The notes under the pieces are model-generated. The model was not told where the DNA came from. It searched no databases and worked only from the letters and a program-made list of their open reading frames with translations. Positions 24,336-32,441 of a stretch of 38,575 nucleotides of DNA are shown piece by piece (position 1 is the stretch's first letter; every line of letters starts with the position of its first letter). The position numbers and the translations under genes are program-made. Location: positions 1 through 38,575 of the forward strand of contig JAEDKA010000034.1 in the NCBI GenBank assembly GCA_016296065.1, read 5' to 3'. This DNA comes from Kiritimatiellia bacterium (GTDB lineage: Bacteria > Verrucomicrobiota > Kiritimatiellia > RFP12 > UBA1067).

Positions 24336-25714
24336 TGGCAGTAGATCTGGCACAGAAGGCGCAGAACTTCACAAACAGGGGACGGCAGGCCCTTGAGACG
24401 GGACGCTACGAACTCGCCGTCGACATGCTCATGGAGGCCGTGTCGGCAGCTCCTGACGTCCTTGAGACGCGTAGGCTGCTCAGGGCGGCCCAGATCGCGA
24501 ACTTCCGCAAGAACGGCAAGGCGGGCTTCGGCGCGAAGCTCGGCTACAAGATGGCCCAGATGAAGATCATGGGCCTCGTCAAGAAGGGAGAGGGCGCGGA
24601 GGCGATGGCCGAGGCGGAGAAGCTCCTCTGCCAGAATCCGCTCGATCCGGACAACATCGAGGCGGCGGTCAAGGCCGCGGAGGCGGCAGGCAAGGCCGAC
24701 CACGCCGCGATTACCGTCGAGGCGGCGTACGAGTGCTCGAACCGCGACCCCGCGCTCCTCGAGCGCGTCGCGACGTACTACACGATGGCGAAGCGCTACG
24801 ACAAGGCGCGCGACGCCTACCAGAAGCTCTCCGAGATGAAGCCCGGCGACCAGCGGGTCCTTCAGCTCCTCAAGGACACCGAGGCGCGCGCGACGATGAA
24901 CGCCGGCTGGGAGCAGACGGCCGGAAAGAGGGGCGGGTTCCAGAACCTCATCGCCAACAAGGACCAGGCGAAGAAGCTCGACCAGGCGAACAAGGCCGTC
25001 ATCACCGGCGACGACGCGGAGTCGCTCATCCAGGAGAAGCTCGCCCAGATCGCCAAGGAGCCGAAGAACATGAACTTCCGCCGGGCGCTTGCGCGTATCT
25101 ACGTGCAGAACAAGCGCTACGAGGAGGCGATACAGTGCCTTTCGGACGCGATCGAGGCCTCTGGGTCGATGGATCCCGAGCTCGACCGCATGCTTTCCCA
25201 GACGTACGTCAACTACTACGACCAGCAGATCGAGGCGTACCGCGCCGCCGGCGACGAGGCGAATGCCATCGAGATGGAGAACCAGAAGAACCAGTTCGTG
25301 TTCGACGACCTGGCGCAGCGCGTGGAGCGCTATCCGAACGACCTTCACCTGCGCTACGAGCTCGGCGTGCAGTACTTCACCTACGAGTACTACGACGAGG
25401 CCCTTGAGCACCTCCAACTCGCGCAGAAGAGCCCGAAGGACCGCCTCTGGGCGCTCTACTACCTTGCCATGTGCTTCCTCAAGAAGGGGCAGACGGACAT
25501 GGCCGTCATGCAGCTCGAGACGGCGCGCGACGCGATTCCGACGATGGACGACCTCAAGAAGAAGGTCGTCTACCAGCTCGGACGCTGCGCGGAGGATTCC
25601 GGAGACCTCGAGAGGGCCTACCAGTACTACAAGGACGTATACGCTGCGGATGTCGGCTTCGAAGACCTCGGTGAGCGCATGCTGGCCGTCAGCCAGAAGC
25701 TGAAGCAGAAGTAA
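24335..25714 (+). CDS. Tetratricopeptide repeat protein
   Basis: 459 residues with no signal peptide. TPR-like helical pairs are spread over the whole length: RQALETGRYELAVDMLMEAV, VATYYTMAKRYDKARDAYQK, ALARIYVQNKRYEEAIQCLS, YELGVQYFTYEYYDEALEHL, and YQLGRCAEDSGDLERAYQYY. The middle (about 85-110 and 190-235) is Lys/Glu-rich and may be a linker. Such proteins act as scaffolds; no enzyme motif is seen. GGAGG is 7 nt upstream. It is coupled to the RAM gene and followed after 5 nt by a membrane protein, so it is probably a cytoplasmic partner in the same envelope operon. Confidence 0.85.
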   Translation: MAVDLAQKAQNFTNRGRQALETGRYELAVDMLMEAVSAAPDVLETRRLLRAAQIANFRKNGKAGFGAKLGYKMAQMKIMGLVKKGEGAEAMAEAEKLLCQNPLDPDNIEAAVKAAEAAGKADHAAITVEAAYECSNRDPALLERVATYYTMAKRYDKARDAYQKLSEMKPGDQRVLQLLKDTEARATMNAGWEQTAGKRGGFQNLIANKDQAKKLDQANKAVITGDDAESLIQEKLAQIAKEPKNMNFRRALARIYVQNKRYEEAIQCLSDAIEASGSMDPELDRMLSQTYVNYYDQQIEAYRAAGDEANAIEMENQKNQFVFDDLAQRVERYPNDLHLRYELGVQYFTYEYYDEALEHLQLAQKSPKDRLWALYYLAMCFLKKGQTDMAVMQLETARDAIPTMDDLKKKVVYQLGRCAEDSGDLERAYQYYKDVYAADVGFEDLGERMLAVSQKLKQK

Positions 25715-25719
25715 TCGGC

Positions 25720-26625
25720 ATGAAGAAGATCAGGCTCCTGCTGGCGCTGTGCGCCATCGCCACAGCGTTCTGCGCGCTTGCCTTCGTGAACAACGTCGCC
25801 GCCATATGGAATTGGTGGGCGGCGTTTCTTGCCGCCGGAGGCGACACGGCCGCTTTTTCCGCCAAGGCTCCGGGCGTCATCCCATGGCTAGACTGGACAG
25901 CCGTGGACTATTCCGCAGTGACGACTTTCATCCCGACTCTCGGCTTCGTCTGCATGACGGTCTCGCTCGCGCGCATGGCGCGGGGGCGGCGCTTCCGCGC
26001 GGGAGATTTTCCGTTCTTCCGCGGCTCGGACCAGCTCAACGTCGCGCTCGGACTTTTCGGGACGCTGTGGGGCATCATCGTCATCGGGTACTTCCAGCTC
26101 GACACGGTCACGATGGCCGACCTCATGCAGTGCCTCCACACTGCGCTTTTCTCGACGCTCATGGCGGTCGTATGGGTTTTCCTCGTCGACCGTCCGCTCG
26201 TGCGTCCGCTCTTCACCAGGCTCCTCGAGTCGTCCGGACTCGCCGAGACGGATGACGGCGACCTCGCCGCCGCCGTGGACAGGCTCGTCGTGCGGCTCGG
26301 CGCTGCGTCGGACGCCTTCGAGCGCCGGCAGAAGGAGTTCGAGGCGGCCTTCGAGAAGCGTGCTGCAGAGTACGCCGCAGCCTTCGAGAGGCGCGAGGCC
26401 GAGTTCTCGTCCGAGTTCGAGCGCCGCCGCGGCGAATACGCTGCGCACTTCGAGGAGAGGCTAGCGAAGTACGAAAGCGAGTTCGAGGCGAGGCAGAAGG
26501 AGTACAAGGAGTTCTTCAAGCGGGAGATGGACGCGATGGAGCGCAGGGCGAAGGACGCGGAGTCCGCCCGGCTCGCCACCGAGGAGCGTCTCGCGCGCGT
26601 CGCCGCAGCCCTTCGCGGCGTCTGA
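25720..26625 (+). CDS. ExbB/MotA-like membrane protein with hendecad coiled coil
   Basis: 301 residues. Membrane segments: about 5-25, 70-85, and a pair at about 108-165 with the ExbB/TolQ/MotA-like pattern LNVALGLFGTLWGIIVIGYF followed by LHTALFSTLMAVVWVFL. These proteins are proton-driven channels, but this version has few polar residues and no ExbD/TolR partner is nearby, so function is uncertain. Residues 198-274 are seven consecutive 11-residue repeats of the type xxFExRxxE(Y/F)x (for example AAFEKRAAEYA, AAFERREAEFS, SEFERRRGEYA). This predicts a right-handed hendecad coiled coil extending from the membrane. It is the last gene of the envelope operon. Confidence 0.65.
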   Translation: MKKIRLLLALCAIATAFCALAFVNNVAAIWNWWAAFLAAGGDTAAFSAKAPGVIPWLDWTAVDYSAVTTFIPTLGFVCMTVSLARMARGRRFRAGDFPFFRGSDQLNVALGLFGTLWGIIVIGYFQLDTVTMADLMQCLHTALFSTLMAVVWVFLVDRPLVRPLFTRLLESSGLAETDDGDLAAAVDRLVVRLGAASDAFERRQKEFEAAFEKRAAEYAAAFERREAEFSSEFERRRGEYAAHFEERLAKYESEFEARQKEYKEFFKREMDAMERRAKDAESARLATEERLARVAAALRGV

Positions 26626-26657
26626 CGTACAATGTTGTAAAAAAAGGAGAGAAAAAC

Positions 26658-28439
26658 ATGCAAAACAATGTCCTTCGGGGTTCGTTGCGCGCGAGTCGCG
26701 TGGCATGGGTGGCGCTGTGCGCCGTCGGTTTGGCGGGTGCGGCGTTCGCCGAGCGGGTGAATATATGGCCGGAGGGCAAGATGCCCGACGCGCAGGACCA
26801 CCAGATCGCGGCGATGACGAACGAGAAGGAAAAGGGCAAGTCGCCGTACCTCGACTGGCGTCCCGCGCCGGAAAAGCCGAACGGCGGATGCATGATTCTC
26901 ATTTCCGGCGGCGCATACGAATGCTGCTGCGACGTCGGGCTCGTCGAGATGTGGGAGAGGAAGTTCACCGCGATCGGATTCCAGTGCGTCAACTTCGTGT
27001 ACAGGACTCCGCGTCCGAAAGGGCTGCCGATCCACCAGAGCGCGTGGGAGGACGGGCAGCGCGCCGTGAGGATGGTGCGTTCCGAGGCGGCGAAGCGCGG
27101 GTTCGATCCGGAGAAGATCGGCACTATGTCGATGTCCGCGGGCTCGCATCTCGCGACGCTGCTCGCGACGAGCGCGCTCACCCCGGCGTACGAGAGGATC
27201 GACGAGCTGGATGACGTTCCGTGCCACATCAACTGGGCCATCACCGGCGCGATCGCTTACGCTGTTACGGACGGAATCGGCATTCCCAACACGCGCAACG
27301 GGCAGGCCGTCGACGCGAAGCTCGACTCGATCTTCAAGTTCGACGAGAAGACGGCGCCGATGTGCATGTTCCACGGCAGCGCCGACGAATACTCCCCGAT
27401 GGCATCGACGCTCGTCTACCGCGAGCTGAGGAAGCGGAAGATCCCCGCCGAGCTGCATCTCTTCGCCGACCGCCACCACGGCTTCTGGGGACAGGACGGG
27501 AAGGGCGACAAGGCGGCGGCGTACGACAACTGGTTCGACCGTGCGCACGAGTTCCTGACGCAGATGGGCTTCCTCGGCGAGCTTGCGCCGGAGGAGGACC
27601 TTATGCAGCGCTATGCGAAGGACTTCCACGACCCGGCGAAGTACGCGAAGGAGGAGCTCTGGCCCGCGGGCAGGATTCCTGACTTCCAGGAGAAGCAGAA
27701 CATCCCCTACCTCGAGTGGTACATCCCCGCGAACCTCACGACTAAGTCCATCCAGATCATCTACTCCGGCGGCGCGTACAACGGAAACGGGCCGGACGGA
27801 TTCGAGGTCGCGCCGGCGCGTCGCTTCCTCAACGAGAAGGGCATGGCGGTCGTGACGATGAAGTACAGGACTCCTCGCCCCGCGGCTCCGCTCGCGAAGC
27901 ACACGACGGCGTGGCAGGACCTGCAGCGCTGCATCAGGATCGTCCGCTCCAAGGCCGCAGCGAAGGGGCTCGACCCGAACCGCATCGGCATCATGGGCTC
28001 GTCTGCGGGCGGGCACCTCACGCTCATGGGAGTGACGAGCTCGCAGAGCCGCTCCTACTGGAACATCGACGACATCGACAAGATCCCGTGCAACGTGCAG
28101 TGGGGCGTCGGGATATATCCCGCGTATTCGCTCACGGACGGAGTCGACGAGCTCAACACGACAGGCGGGAACGATGACTCCGCGCGGCTCGTGCCGGAGT
28201 TTGCGTTCGACCCCGCGACCTGCCCGATGGTCTTCATCCACGGCGACTCGGATGGCTGGGCGGCGATGAACTCCGTCAAGGCGTGGGAGCAGATGCGCAG
28301 GATGGGCATCGCGAGCGACCTGCACACCCTCTGCAAGAGGAACCATTGCTTCCAGCGCATGGCCTCGCCCGGCACGGGCAGCTACACTTGGCTCGGCCGC
28401 ATCTGGGAGTTCATGAACCACAAGGGCATCAACAGGTAA
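26658..28439 (+). CDS. Secreted double-domain carbohydrate esterase (tandem alpha/beta hydrolases)
   Basis: 593 residues with a signal peptide ending AAFA-E; AAGGAG lies 9 nt upstream. Two homologous alpha/beta hydrolase domains of the acetyl-xylan-esterase/BD-FAE type are joined: about 31-305 and 320-593. Shared landmarks are ISGGAYE/YSGGAYN (oxyanion region), VYRTPRP/KYRTPRP, W-DxQR and RSxAAxxGxDPxxIG. Both triads seem complete: S160-D243-H273/274 and S449-D532-H563. The nucleophile elbow of domain 1 is SMSAG, lacking the first Gly of GxSxG; domain 2 has the standard GSSAG. It likely removes acetyl or feruloyl groups from plant or host glycans, fitting the glycosidase at 173. Confidence 0.85.
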   Translation: MQNNVLRGSLRASRVAWVALCAVGLAGAAFAERVNIWPEGKMPDAQDHQIAAMTNEKEKGKSPYLDWRPAPEKPNGGCMILISGGAYECCCDVGLVEMWERKFTAIGFQCVNFVYRTPRPKGLPIHQSAWEDGQRAVRMVRSEAAKRGFDPEKIGTMSMSAGSHLATLLATSALTPAYERIDELDDVPCHINWAITGAIAYAVTDGIGIPNTRNGQAVDAKLDSIFKFDEKTAPMCMFHGSADEYSPMASTLVYRELRKRKIPAELHLFADRHHGFWGQDGKGDKAAAYDNWFDRAHEFLTQMGFLGELAPEEDLMQRYAKDFHDPAKYAKEELWPAGRIPDFQEKQNIPYLEWYIPANLTTKSIQIIYSGGAYNGNGPDGFEVAPARRFLNEKGMAVVTMKYRTPRPAAPLAKHTTAWQDLQRCIRIVRSKAAAKGLDPNRIGIMGSSAGGHLTLMGVTSSQSRSYWNIDDIDKIPCNVQWGVGIYPAYSLTDGVDELNTTGGNDDSARLVPEFAFDPATCPMVFIHGDSDGWAAMNSVKAWEQMRRMGIASDLHTLCKRNHCFQRMASPGTGSYTWLGRIWEFMNHKGINR

Positions 28440-28454
28440 GGGCAGGGCACGTCG

Positions 28455-29369
28455 ATGACGATCGATCAGCTTAACGCGCGCTACGGCGCTCCGGGGCGGA
28501 TAGTGTTCCGTCCCGGACACTGCGGGTATCCGAACGTGGTGCTCGCGAACAAGTATGGAACGGCCGAGGTCGCGCTGATGGGCGCGAACGTGCTGTCGTA
28601 CCGTCCGACGGGGCACTCGGAGGTCCTGTTCCGTCCCTCGAAGCGCGACTACAACCGCGGCGAGTCCTTCCACGGCGGAGTGCCGGTGTGCTTTCCGCAG
28701 TTCGGCAACCGCTTCTCGAAGGACCTTCCGCAGCATGGCTTCGCGCGCGTGATGCCGTTCGAGGTGAAGGCGACGGAGTACTCCGACGAGATGACCGAGG
28801 CGACGCTTGTCCTGCGCTCGGACGCCGCGACGCGCTCGTTGTGGCCGCACGACTTCGAGCTTGCGATAAAGGTGACGGTCTCGATGAAGCTCAACATCGC
28901 GCTTACGGTGACGAACGCGGACGAAAAGCCGTTTGACTTCAGCTGCGGACTGCATCCGTACCTGCTCCTGCGCGAGCGCGACGAGGCCGTCGTGCGCGGA
29001 CTGGACGGCGCGGCGTTCCACGACGCGGAGGCGGATTCGGACGGCGTTCAGGTCGGCGACATCGCGATGACGTGTCCGAAGGACCACATCTTCTCGCTTC
29101 CCCCCTCGCCGCGGCACGAGTTCGCCGTCGTCGATTCCGGGCTGCGGCGCGCGATTGCGATTGCGTCCGCGGGGAACGACAGGGCGGTGGTGTGGAATCC
29201 CGGGACGAACTACACGCTCCCGGACTTCGACGAGGACTCGTGGCGGCGCTTCGTGTGCGTGGAGCCGGTGTCGGACTGGCCGGGCGGGCGCACGCTCGAG
29301 CCCGGCGGGAAGTACACGCTTCTCGCGGCGATACAGTCGACGATGGAGGGCTGCGATGAAGAAGCTTAA
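28455..29369 (+). CDS. D-hexose-6-phosphate mutarotase (YeaD-like aldose epimerase family)
   Basis: 304 residues. It equilibrates alpha and beta forms of hexose 6-phosphates in the cytoplasm. The family's key residues are visible: H94 in LPQHGFAR, H167 in CGLHPYLL, D/N in VVWNPG and E270 in FVCVEP (catalytic base), plus FHGGVPVCFPQFG near the N-terminus. Length is typical. There is only a weak GGGC before the start. It follows the double esterase after 15 nt and overlaps the next gene by 14 nt, so the three are probably co-transcribed, linking sugar release to sugar-phosphate metabolism. Confidence 0.9.
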   Translation: MTIDQLNARYGAPGRIVFRPGHCGYPNVVLANKYGTAEVALMGANVLSYRPTGHSEVLFRPSKRDYNRGESFHGGVPVCFPQFGNRFSKDLPQHGFARVMPFEVKATEYSDEMTEATLVLRSDAATRSLWPHDFELAIKVTVSMKLNIALTVTNADEKPFDFSCGLHPYLLLRERDEAVVRGLDGAAFHDAEADSDGVQVGDIAMTCPKDHIFSLPPSPRHEFAVVDSGLRRAIAIASAGNDRAVVWNPGTNYTLPDFDEDSWRRFVCVEPVSDWPGGRTLEPGGKYTLLAAIQSTMEGCDEEA

Positions 29370-29826
29370 GCTCAATCCCGAGTTCTTCCGCCGCCATTTC
29401 GCGGTGTGTCTGCTGATGGCCGGGCTCGGATGCTGGTTCGGATACGACGGGCTCGTGTCGTACCCGAAGACTCCCGCCGCCGAGCTCTACGAGAAGATCG
29501 AGAAGGCGAAGGCCCCGGAGGGGTATCCGCTCGAGGCGTTCAAGCGCCAGAAGATCAAGTCGCAGTACGGCTTTGCCGCGCTGTGCCTCGTGGCCGCCGC
29601 GCTCATAGGCATCAACATCTCCGCGGCGGCGTTCTTCCGCTTCGAGTACGACGAGACGTCCTTCGTCTACGACGGCAAGCGCCGGATGCTCGGCGAGGTT
29701 AAGTCGGTCGACCGCTCGCAGTGGAAGAAGAAGGGCATCCTGAAGCTCGTGCTTGAGGATGGAACGAAGGTCGTTCTCGACGCCTGGCACCATCTGGGCG
29801 TCAAGGATTTCGAAAAAATGGTATAA
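29356..29826 (+). CDS. Small membrane protein of unknown function
   Basis: 156 residues. The start at 29356 has GGAGGG 5 nt upstream and overlaps the mutarotase stop. Two membrane segments are seen (about 15-35 and 72-95), separated by a charged stretch (AAELYEKIEKAKAPEGYPL), with a soluble C-terminal part (about 96-156) that has a small beta-like pattern (SFVYDGKRRMLGEVKSVDR, ILKLVLEDGTKVVLDAWHH). I do not recognise the family; PH-like soluble domains have a similar strand pattern. The C-terminus MV-stop is encoded inside the promoter of rsfS. Confidence 0.7.
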   Translation: MKKLKLNPEFFRRHFAVCLLMAGLGCWFGYDGLVSYPKTPAAELYEKIEKAKAPEGYPLEAFKRQKIKSQYGFAALCLVAAALIGINISAAAFFRFEYDETSFVYDGKRRMLGEVKSVDRSQWKKKGILKLVLEDGTKVVLDAWHHLGVKDFEKMV

Positions 29827-29827
29827 T
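29819..29827 (+). promoter_or_regulatory. TGGTATAAT promoter, 7 nt before rsfS
   Basis: TGGTATAAT overlaps the stop codon of the preceding gene (TAA at 29824-29826) and ends 7 nt before ATG 29835 (spacer CTACGTC). No ribosome-binding site fits between. Confidence 0.88.
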
Positions 29828-29834
29828 CTACGTC

Positions 29835-30152
29835 ATGGAAGCAATTGAAGAGGCAAAGGTGATCGCCCGTTCGCTGGAGGAATCGAAGGCGGAGGACGTG
29901 AAGATATACGACGTGCGTGGCAAGAGCTCGCTCACCGACTTCTTTGTCGTGGCGACGGGTTCGGCCGCTCCGCACCTCAAGGCGCTGGTCGCGAACGCCC
30001 AGCAGGCGATGCGCGACGCGGGCGTCAGGCGCAACCGCATGACGGGCGATCCAGAGTGCGGATGGATCGTGGCGGACTTCATAGACGTCGTGGTGCACGT
30101 GTTCTCGCGCGAGGCGCGCGCCTACTACGCAATCGAGAAACTCTGGGAATAA
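29835..30152 (+). CDS. rsfS: Ribosomal silencing factor RsfS
   Basis: 105 residues. RsfS binds protein L14 (uL14) on the large ribosomal subunit and blocks subunit joining under starvation. The family pattern is complete: DVKIYDVRGKSSLTDFFVV-ATGSAAPHLKAL, then GDPECGWIVADFIDVVVHVFS and RAYYAIEKLWE. Length is usual. A TGGTATAAT promoter 7 nt before the ATG suggests a leaderless mRNA. The aldolase gene follows after 14 nt with a normal ribosome-binding site. Confidence 0.96.
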   Translation: MEAIEEAKVIARSLEESKAEDVKIYDVRGKSSLTDFFVVATGSAAPHLKALVANAQQAMRDAGVRRNRMTGDPECGWIVADFIDVVVHVFSREARAYYAIEKLWE

Positions 30153-30166
30153 GAGGGGAAGCTGAA

Positions 30167-30976
30167 ATGGACAAGAAGCTGTACATCAACCCGCCGCTCG
30201 TTGAGCGTGCGTACGACTGGAAGAACGGCCCGCAGCCGAAGACGCGCCGCGAGCTCGACAAGTTCTTCGACTCGCCTGCGATCAACAAGGTGAAGGACCA
30301 GATCTGCGAGATGGGCCGCCGCATCTACAACAAGGGCTACACCGACGGCAACGGCGGCAACCTCTCGGTGCGCGTGGGCGAGGATCTCGTCCTCTGCTCG
30401 CCGACGTTGTGCTGCAAGGGCTTCATGAAGCGCGAGGACATCTGCCTTGTCGACATGGAGGCTGGGCAGCTGTGCGGATACCGTCCGCGCACGAGCGAGG
30501 TCAAGGTGCACATCGCGATGATGAAGGCGACGGGCATGAACGCGTGCATGCACTGCCATCCGCCGCACTGCAACGCGTTCCTCTTCGCGGGCGAGGTCCC
30601 GCCGAACGGAATCAACCCCGAGGCGGACATCTTCCTGTCGCAGATCCCGCTCGCGCCCTATGCGACGCCCGGCACGGACGAAGTCGCCAAGACTGTCGCC
30701 GAGGCGGCGAAGAAGTCCAACGTCGTCTTCATGGCCAACCACGGCATCGTGTGCGGCGGACGCGACATCGAGGAGGCTGAGTGGTTCGCGGAGAACGCGG
30801 ACGCATACTGCCAGGTGCTGCTTCTTGCGTCCGGACACGGCGGGAAGGTCAACCAGCTTGCGCCGAAGTTCGTGAAGGACATCGTCGCGATAAGGAAGGC
30901 GATGGGGCTTTCGGTCGTGAAGGGGCAGAAGCTCTACAACACGCACCGTTTCAACGGCTACACGATGAAGCACTGA
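30167..30976 (+). CDS. Class II aldolase/adducin-family sugar-phosphate aldolase
   Basis: 269 residues. The fold is that of fuculose-1-phosphate aldolase and ribulose-5-phosphate 4-epimerase. Metal ligands and base are visible: GNGGNLSVR (phosphate site), TSE111 (catalytic acid/base), H129 and H131 in CMHCHPPH, and H192 in MANHGIVCGG. Zn2+-dependent retro-aldol cleavage of a deoxy- or pentulose phosphate is likely; the substrate cannot be told. A basic N-terminal extension of about 35 residues (NPPLVERAYDWKNGPQPKT) is longer than usual. GAGGGG lies 8 nt upstream, and lysS follows after 3 nt. Confidence 0.9.
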   Translation: MDKKLYINPPLVERAYDWKNGPQPKTRRELDKFFDSPAINKVKDQICEMGRRIYNKGYTDGNGGNLSVRVGEDLVLCSPTLCCKGFMKREDICLVDMEAGQLCGYRPRTSEVKVHIAMMKATGMNACMHCHPPHCNAFLFAGEVPPNGINPEADIFLSQIPLAPYATPGTDEVAKTVAEAAKKSNVVFMANHGIVCGGRDIEEAEWFAENADAYCQVLLLASGHGGKVNQLAPKFVKDIVAIRKAMGLSVVKGQKLYNTHRFNGYTMKH

Positions 30977-30979
30977 GAC

Positions 30980-32428
30980 ATGGAAACCAACGAATACCGC
31001 GAGCAGCGCCTCGCGTCGATGAAGGCGCTCAAGGAAATGGGCTACGAGCCCTACGGCTGCAAGTATGACCACGTCGACCTCAAGGTCGCAAGGGAGACAT
31101 TCGAGGAGGGCAAGGGCGTTCGCGTAGCAGGGCGCCTGCTGATGATCCGCCGCATGGGCAAGATGAACTTCTGCACCATGAACGACGGCACGGACCGCTT
31201 CCAGCTCATCTTCAAGCGCGACGAGCTCTCCGAGACCGCCTTCGCCGCGTTCAAGCAGCTCAACCTCGGCGACATCATCGGCGCGGAGGGCGTTTTCTTC
31301 ACGACGCAGAAGGGCGAGAAGTCCGTCGTCGTCAAGGAGTGGACCATGCTCGCCAAGGCGCTCGAGCAGCCGCCGGAGAAGTTCCACGGGCTCGCCGACC
31401 AGGAGGAGTGCTACCGCCGCCGCTACGTAGACCTCATGACGAACGACGAGAGCCGCGCGCGCTTCTTCACGCGCTCCAGGCTCATTATGGAGATCAGGAA
31501 GTACCTCTGGGACAAGGGCTTCGTCGAGGTTGAGACGCCGATCCTCCAGGACCAGGCGGGAGGAGCGGCCGCGAAGCCGTTCTTCTCCCACTTCAACGCG
31601 CTCGACAAGGACTGCGTGATGCGCATCGCGCCGGAGCTCTACCTGAAGCGGCTGCTCGTCGGCGGCATGAACAAGGTGTTCGAGCTCGGCAAGGACTTCC
31701 GCAACGAGGGCATCGACCGCACGCACAACCCCGAGTTCACCGTGTGCGAGATATACGAGGCGTACGGCGACCGCACATCGATGGAGGCGATCATGGAAGG
31801 GCTTCTTCCGCACCTCTGCGACAAGGTCATCGGCACGCGCAAGGTCGAGTACGGCGAGGAGAAGACGGTCATCGACTTCAACCCGCCCTACAGGCGCGTC
31901 GCGTACAAGGACCTCGTCAAGGAGCTCATGGGCGACGACTGGTTCGACCTCGACTTCGCGACGCAGCTCGAGAAGGCCAAGGCGAAGGGACGCGAGACGG
32001 ACACCAACCTCGAGCTGGACGGAATCACGCGCGAACTCGAGCTTACGCACGAGGTCTACGACAAGCTCATCGAGAAGAAGCTCATGCAGCCCACGTTCGT
32101 TACCAGAATCCCGCACGAGTTCGTCCCGCTCGCCAAGGCGTGCAAGGACGATCCGTCGCTCGTGGACGTATTCGAGTTCGTCGTCGCCGGACGCGAACTG
32201 TGCCCAGGCTACACCGAGCAGAACGATCCGCTGGAGCAGCGCAAGGCGCTCGAGAACCAGGCGGGCGAGGATACGGAGAAGATCGACGAGGACTTCATTT
32301 CCGCGCTCGAGTGCGGCATGCCGCCGACTGGCGGACTCGGCTTCGGCGTCGACAGGCTCGTGATGTTCCTGACCGGGACGGATTCGATCCGCGACGTTGT
32401 TTTGTTCCCCCAGCTGAAGAGGACCTGA
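30980..32428 (+). CDS. lysS: Lysyl-tRNA synthetase (class II)
   Basis: 482 residues. It charges tRNA-Lys. The N-terminal OB-fold (about 40-130) binds the anticodon (VRVAGRLLMIRRMGKMNFCT). The class II catalytic core follows: motif 1 near KYLWDKGFVEVETPILQ, motif 2 FRNEGIDRTHNPEFT, and motif 3 GLGFGVDRLVMFLTG. Length is typical. It has a poor ribosome-binding site and sits 3 nt after the aldolase gene, so it probably depends on upstream translation. Confidence 0.97.
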   Translation: METNEYREQRLASMKALKEMGYEPYGCKYDHVDLKVARETFEEGKGVRVAGRLLMIRRMGKMNFCTMNDGTDRFQLIFKRDELSETAFAAFKQLNLGDIIGAEGVFFTTQKGEKSVVVKEWTMLAKALEQPPEKFHGLADQEECYRRRYVDLMTNDESRARFFTRSRLIMEIRKYLWDKGFVEVETPILQDQAGGAAAKPFFSHFNALDKDCVMRIAPELYLKRLLVGGMNKVFELGKDFRNEGIDRTHNPEFTVCEIYEAYGDRTSMEAIMEGLLPHLCDKVIGTRKVEYGEEKTVIDFNPPYRRVAYKDLVKELMGDDWFDLDFATQLEKAKAKGRETDTNLELDGITRELELTHEVYDKLIEKKLMQPTFVTRIPHEFVPLAKACKDDPSLVDVFEFVVAGRELCPGYTEQNDPLEQRKALENQAGEDTEKIDEDFISALECGMPPTGGLGFGVDRLVMFLTGTDSIRDVVLFPQLKRT

Positions 32429-32441
32429 CAGATGAGTTGAC

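Noticed and set aside
25908..29375. A 1155-residue open frame on the minus strand
   Set aside because: It runs opposite several well-recognised plus-strand genes (ExbB-like, esterase, mutarotase) and has no protein pattern. The same applies to the long minus-strand frames opposite lysS (30125-32629) and glyS (36158-37732).
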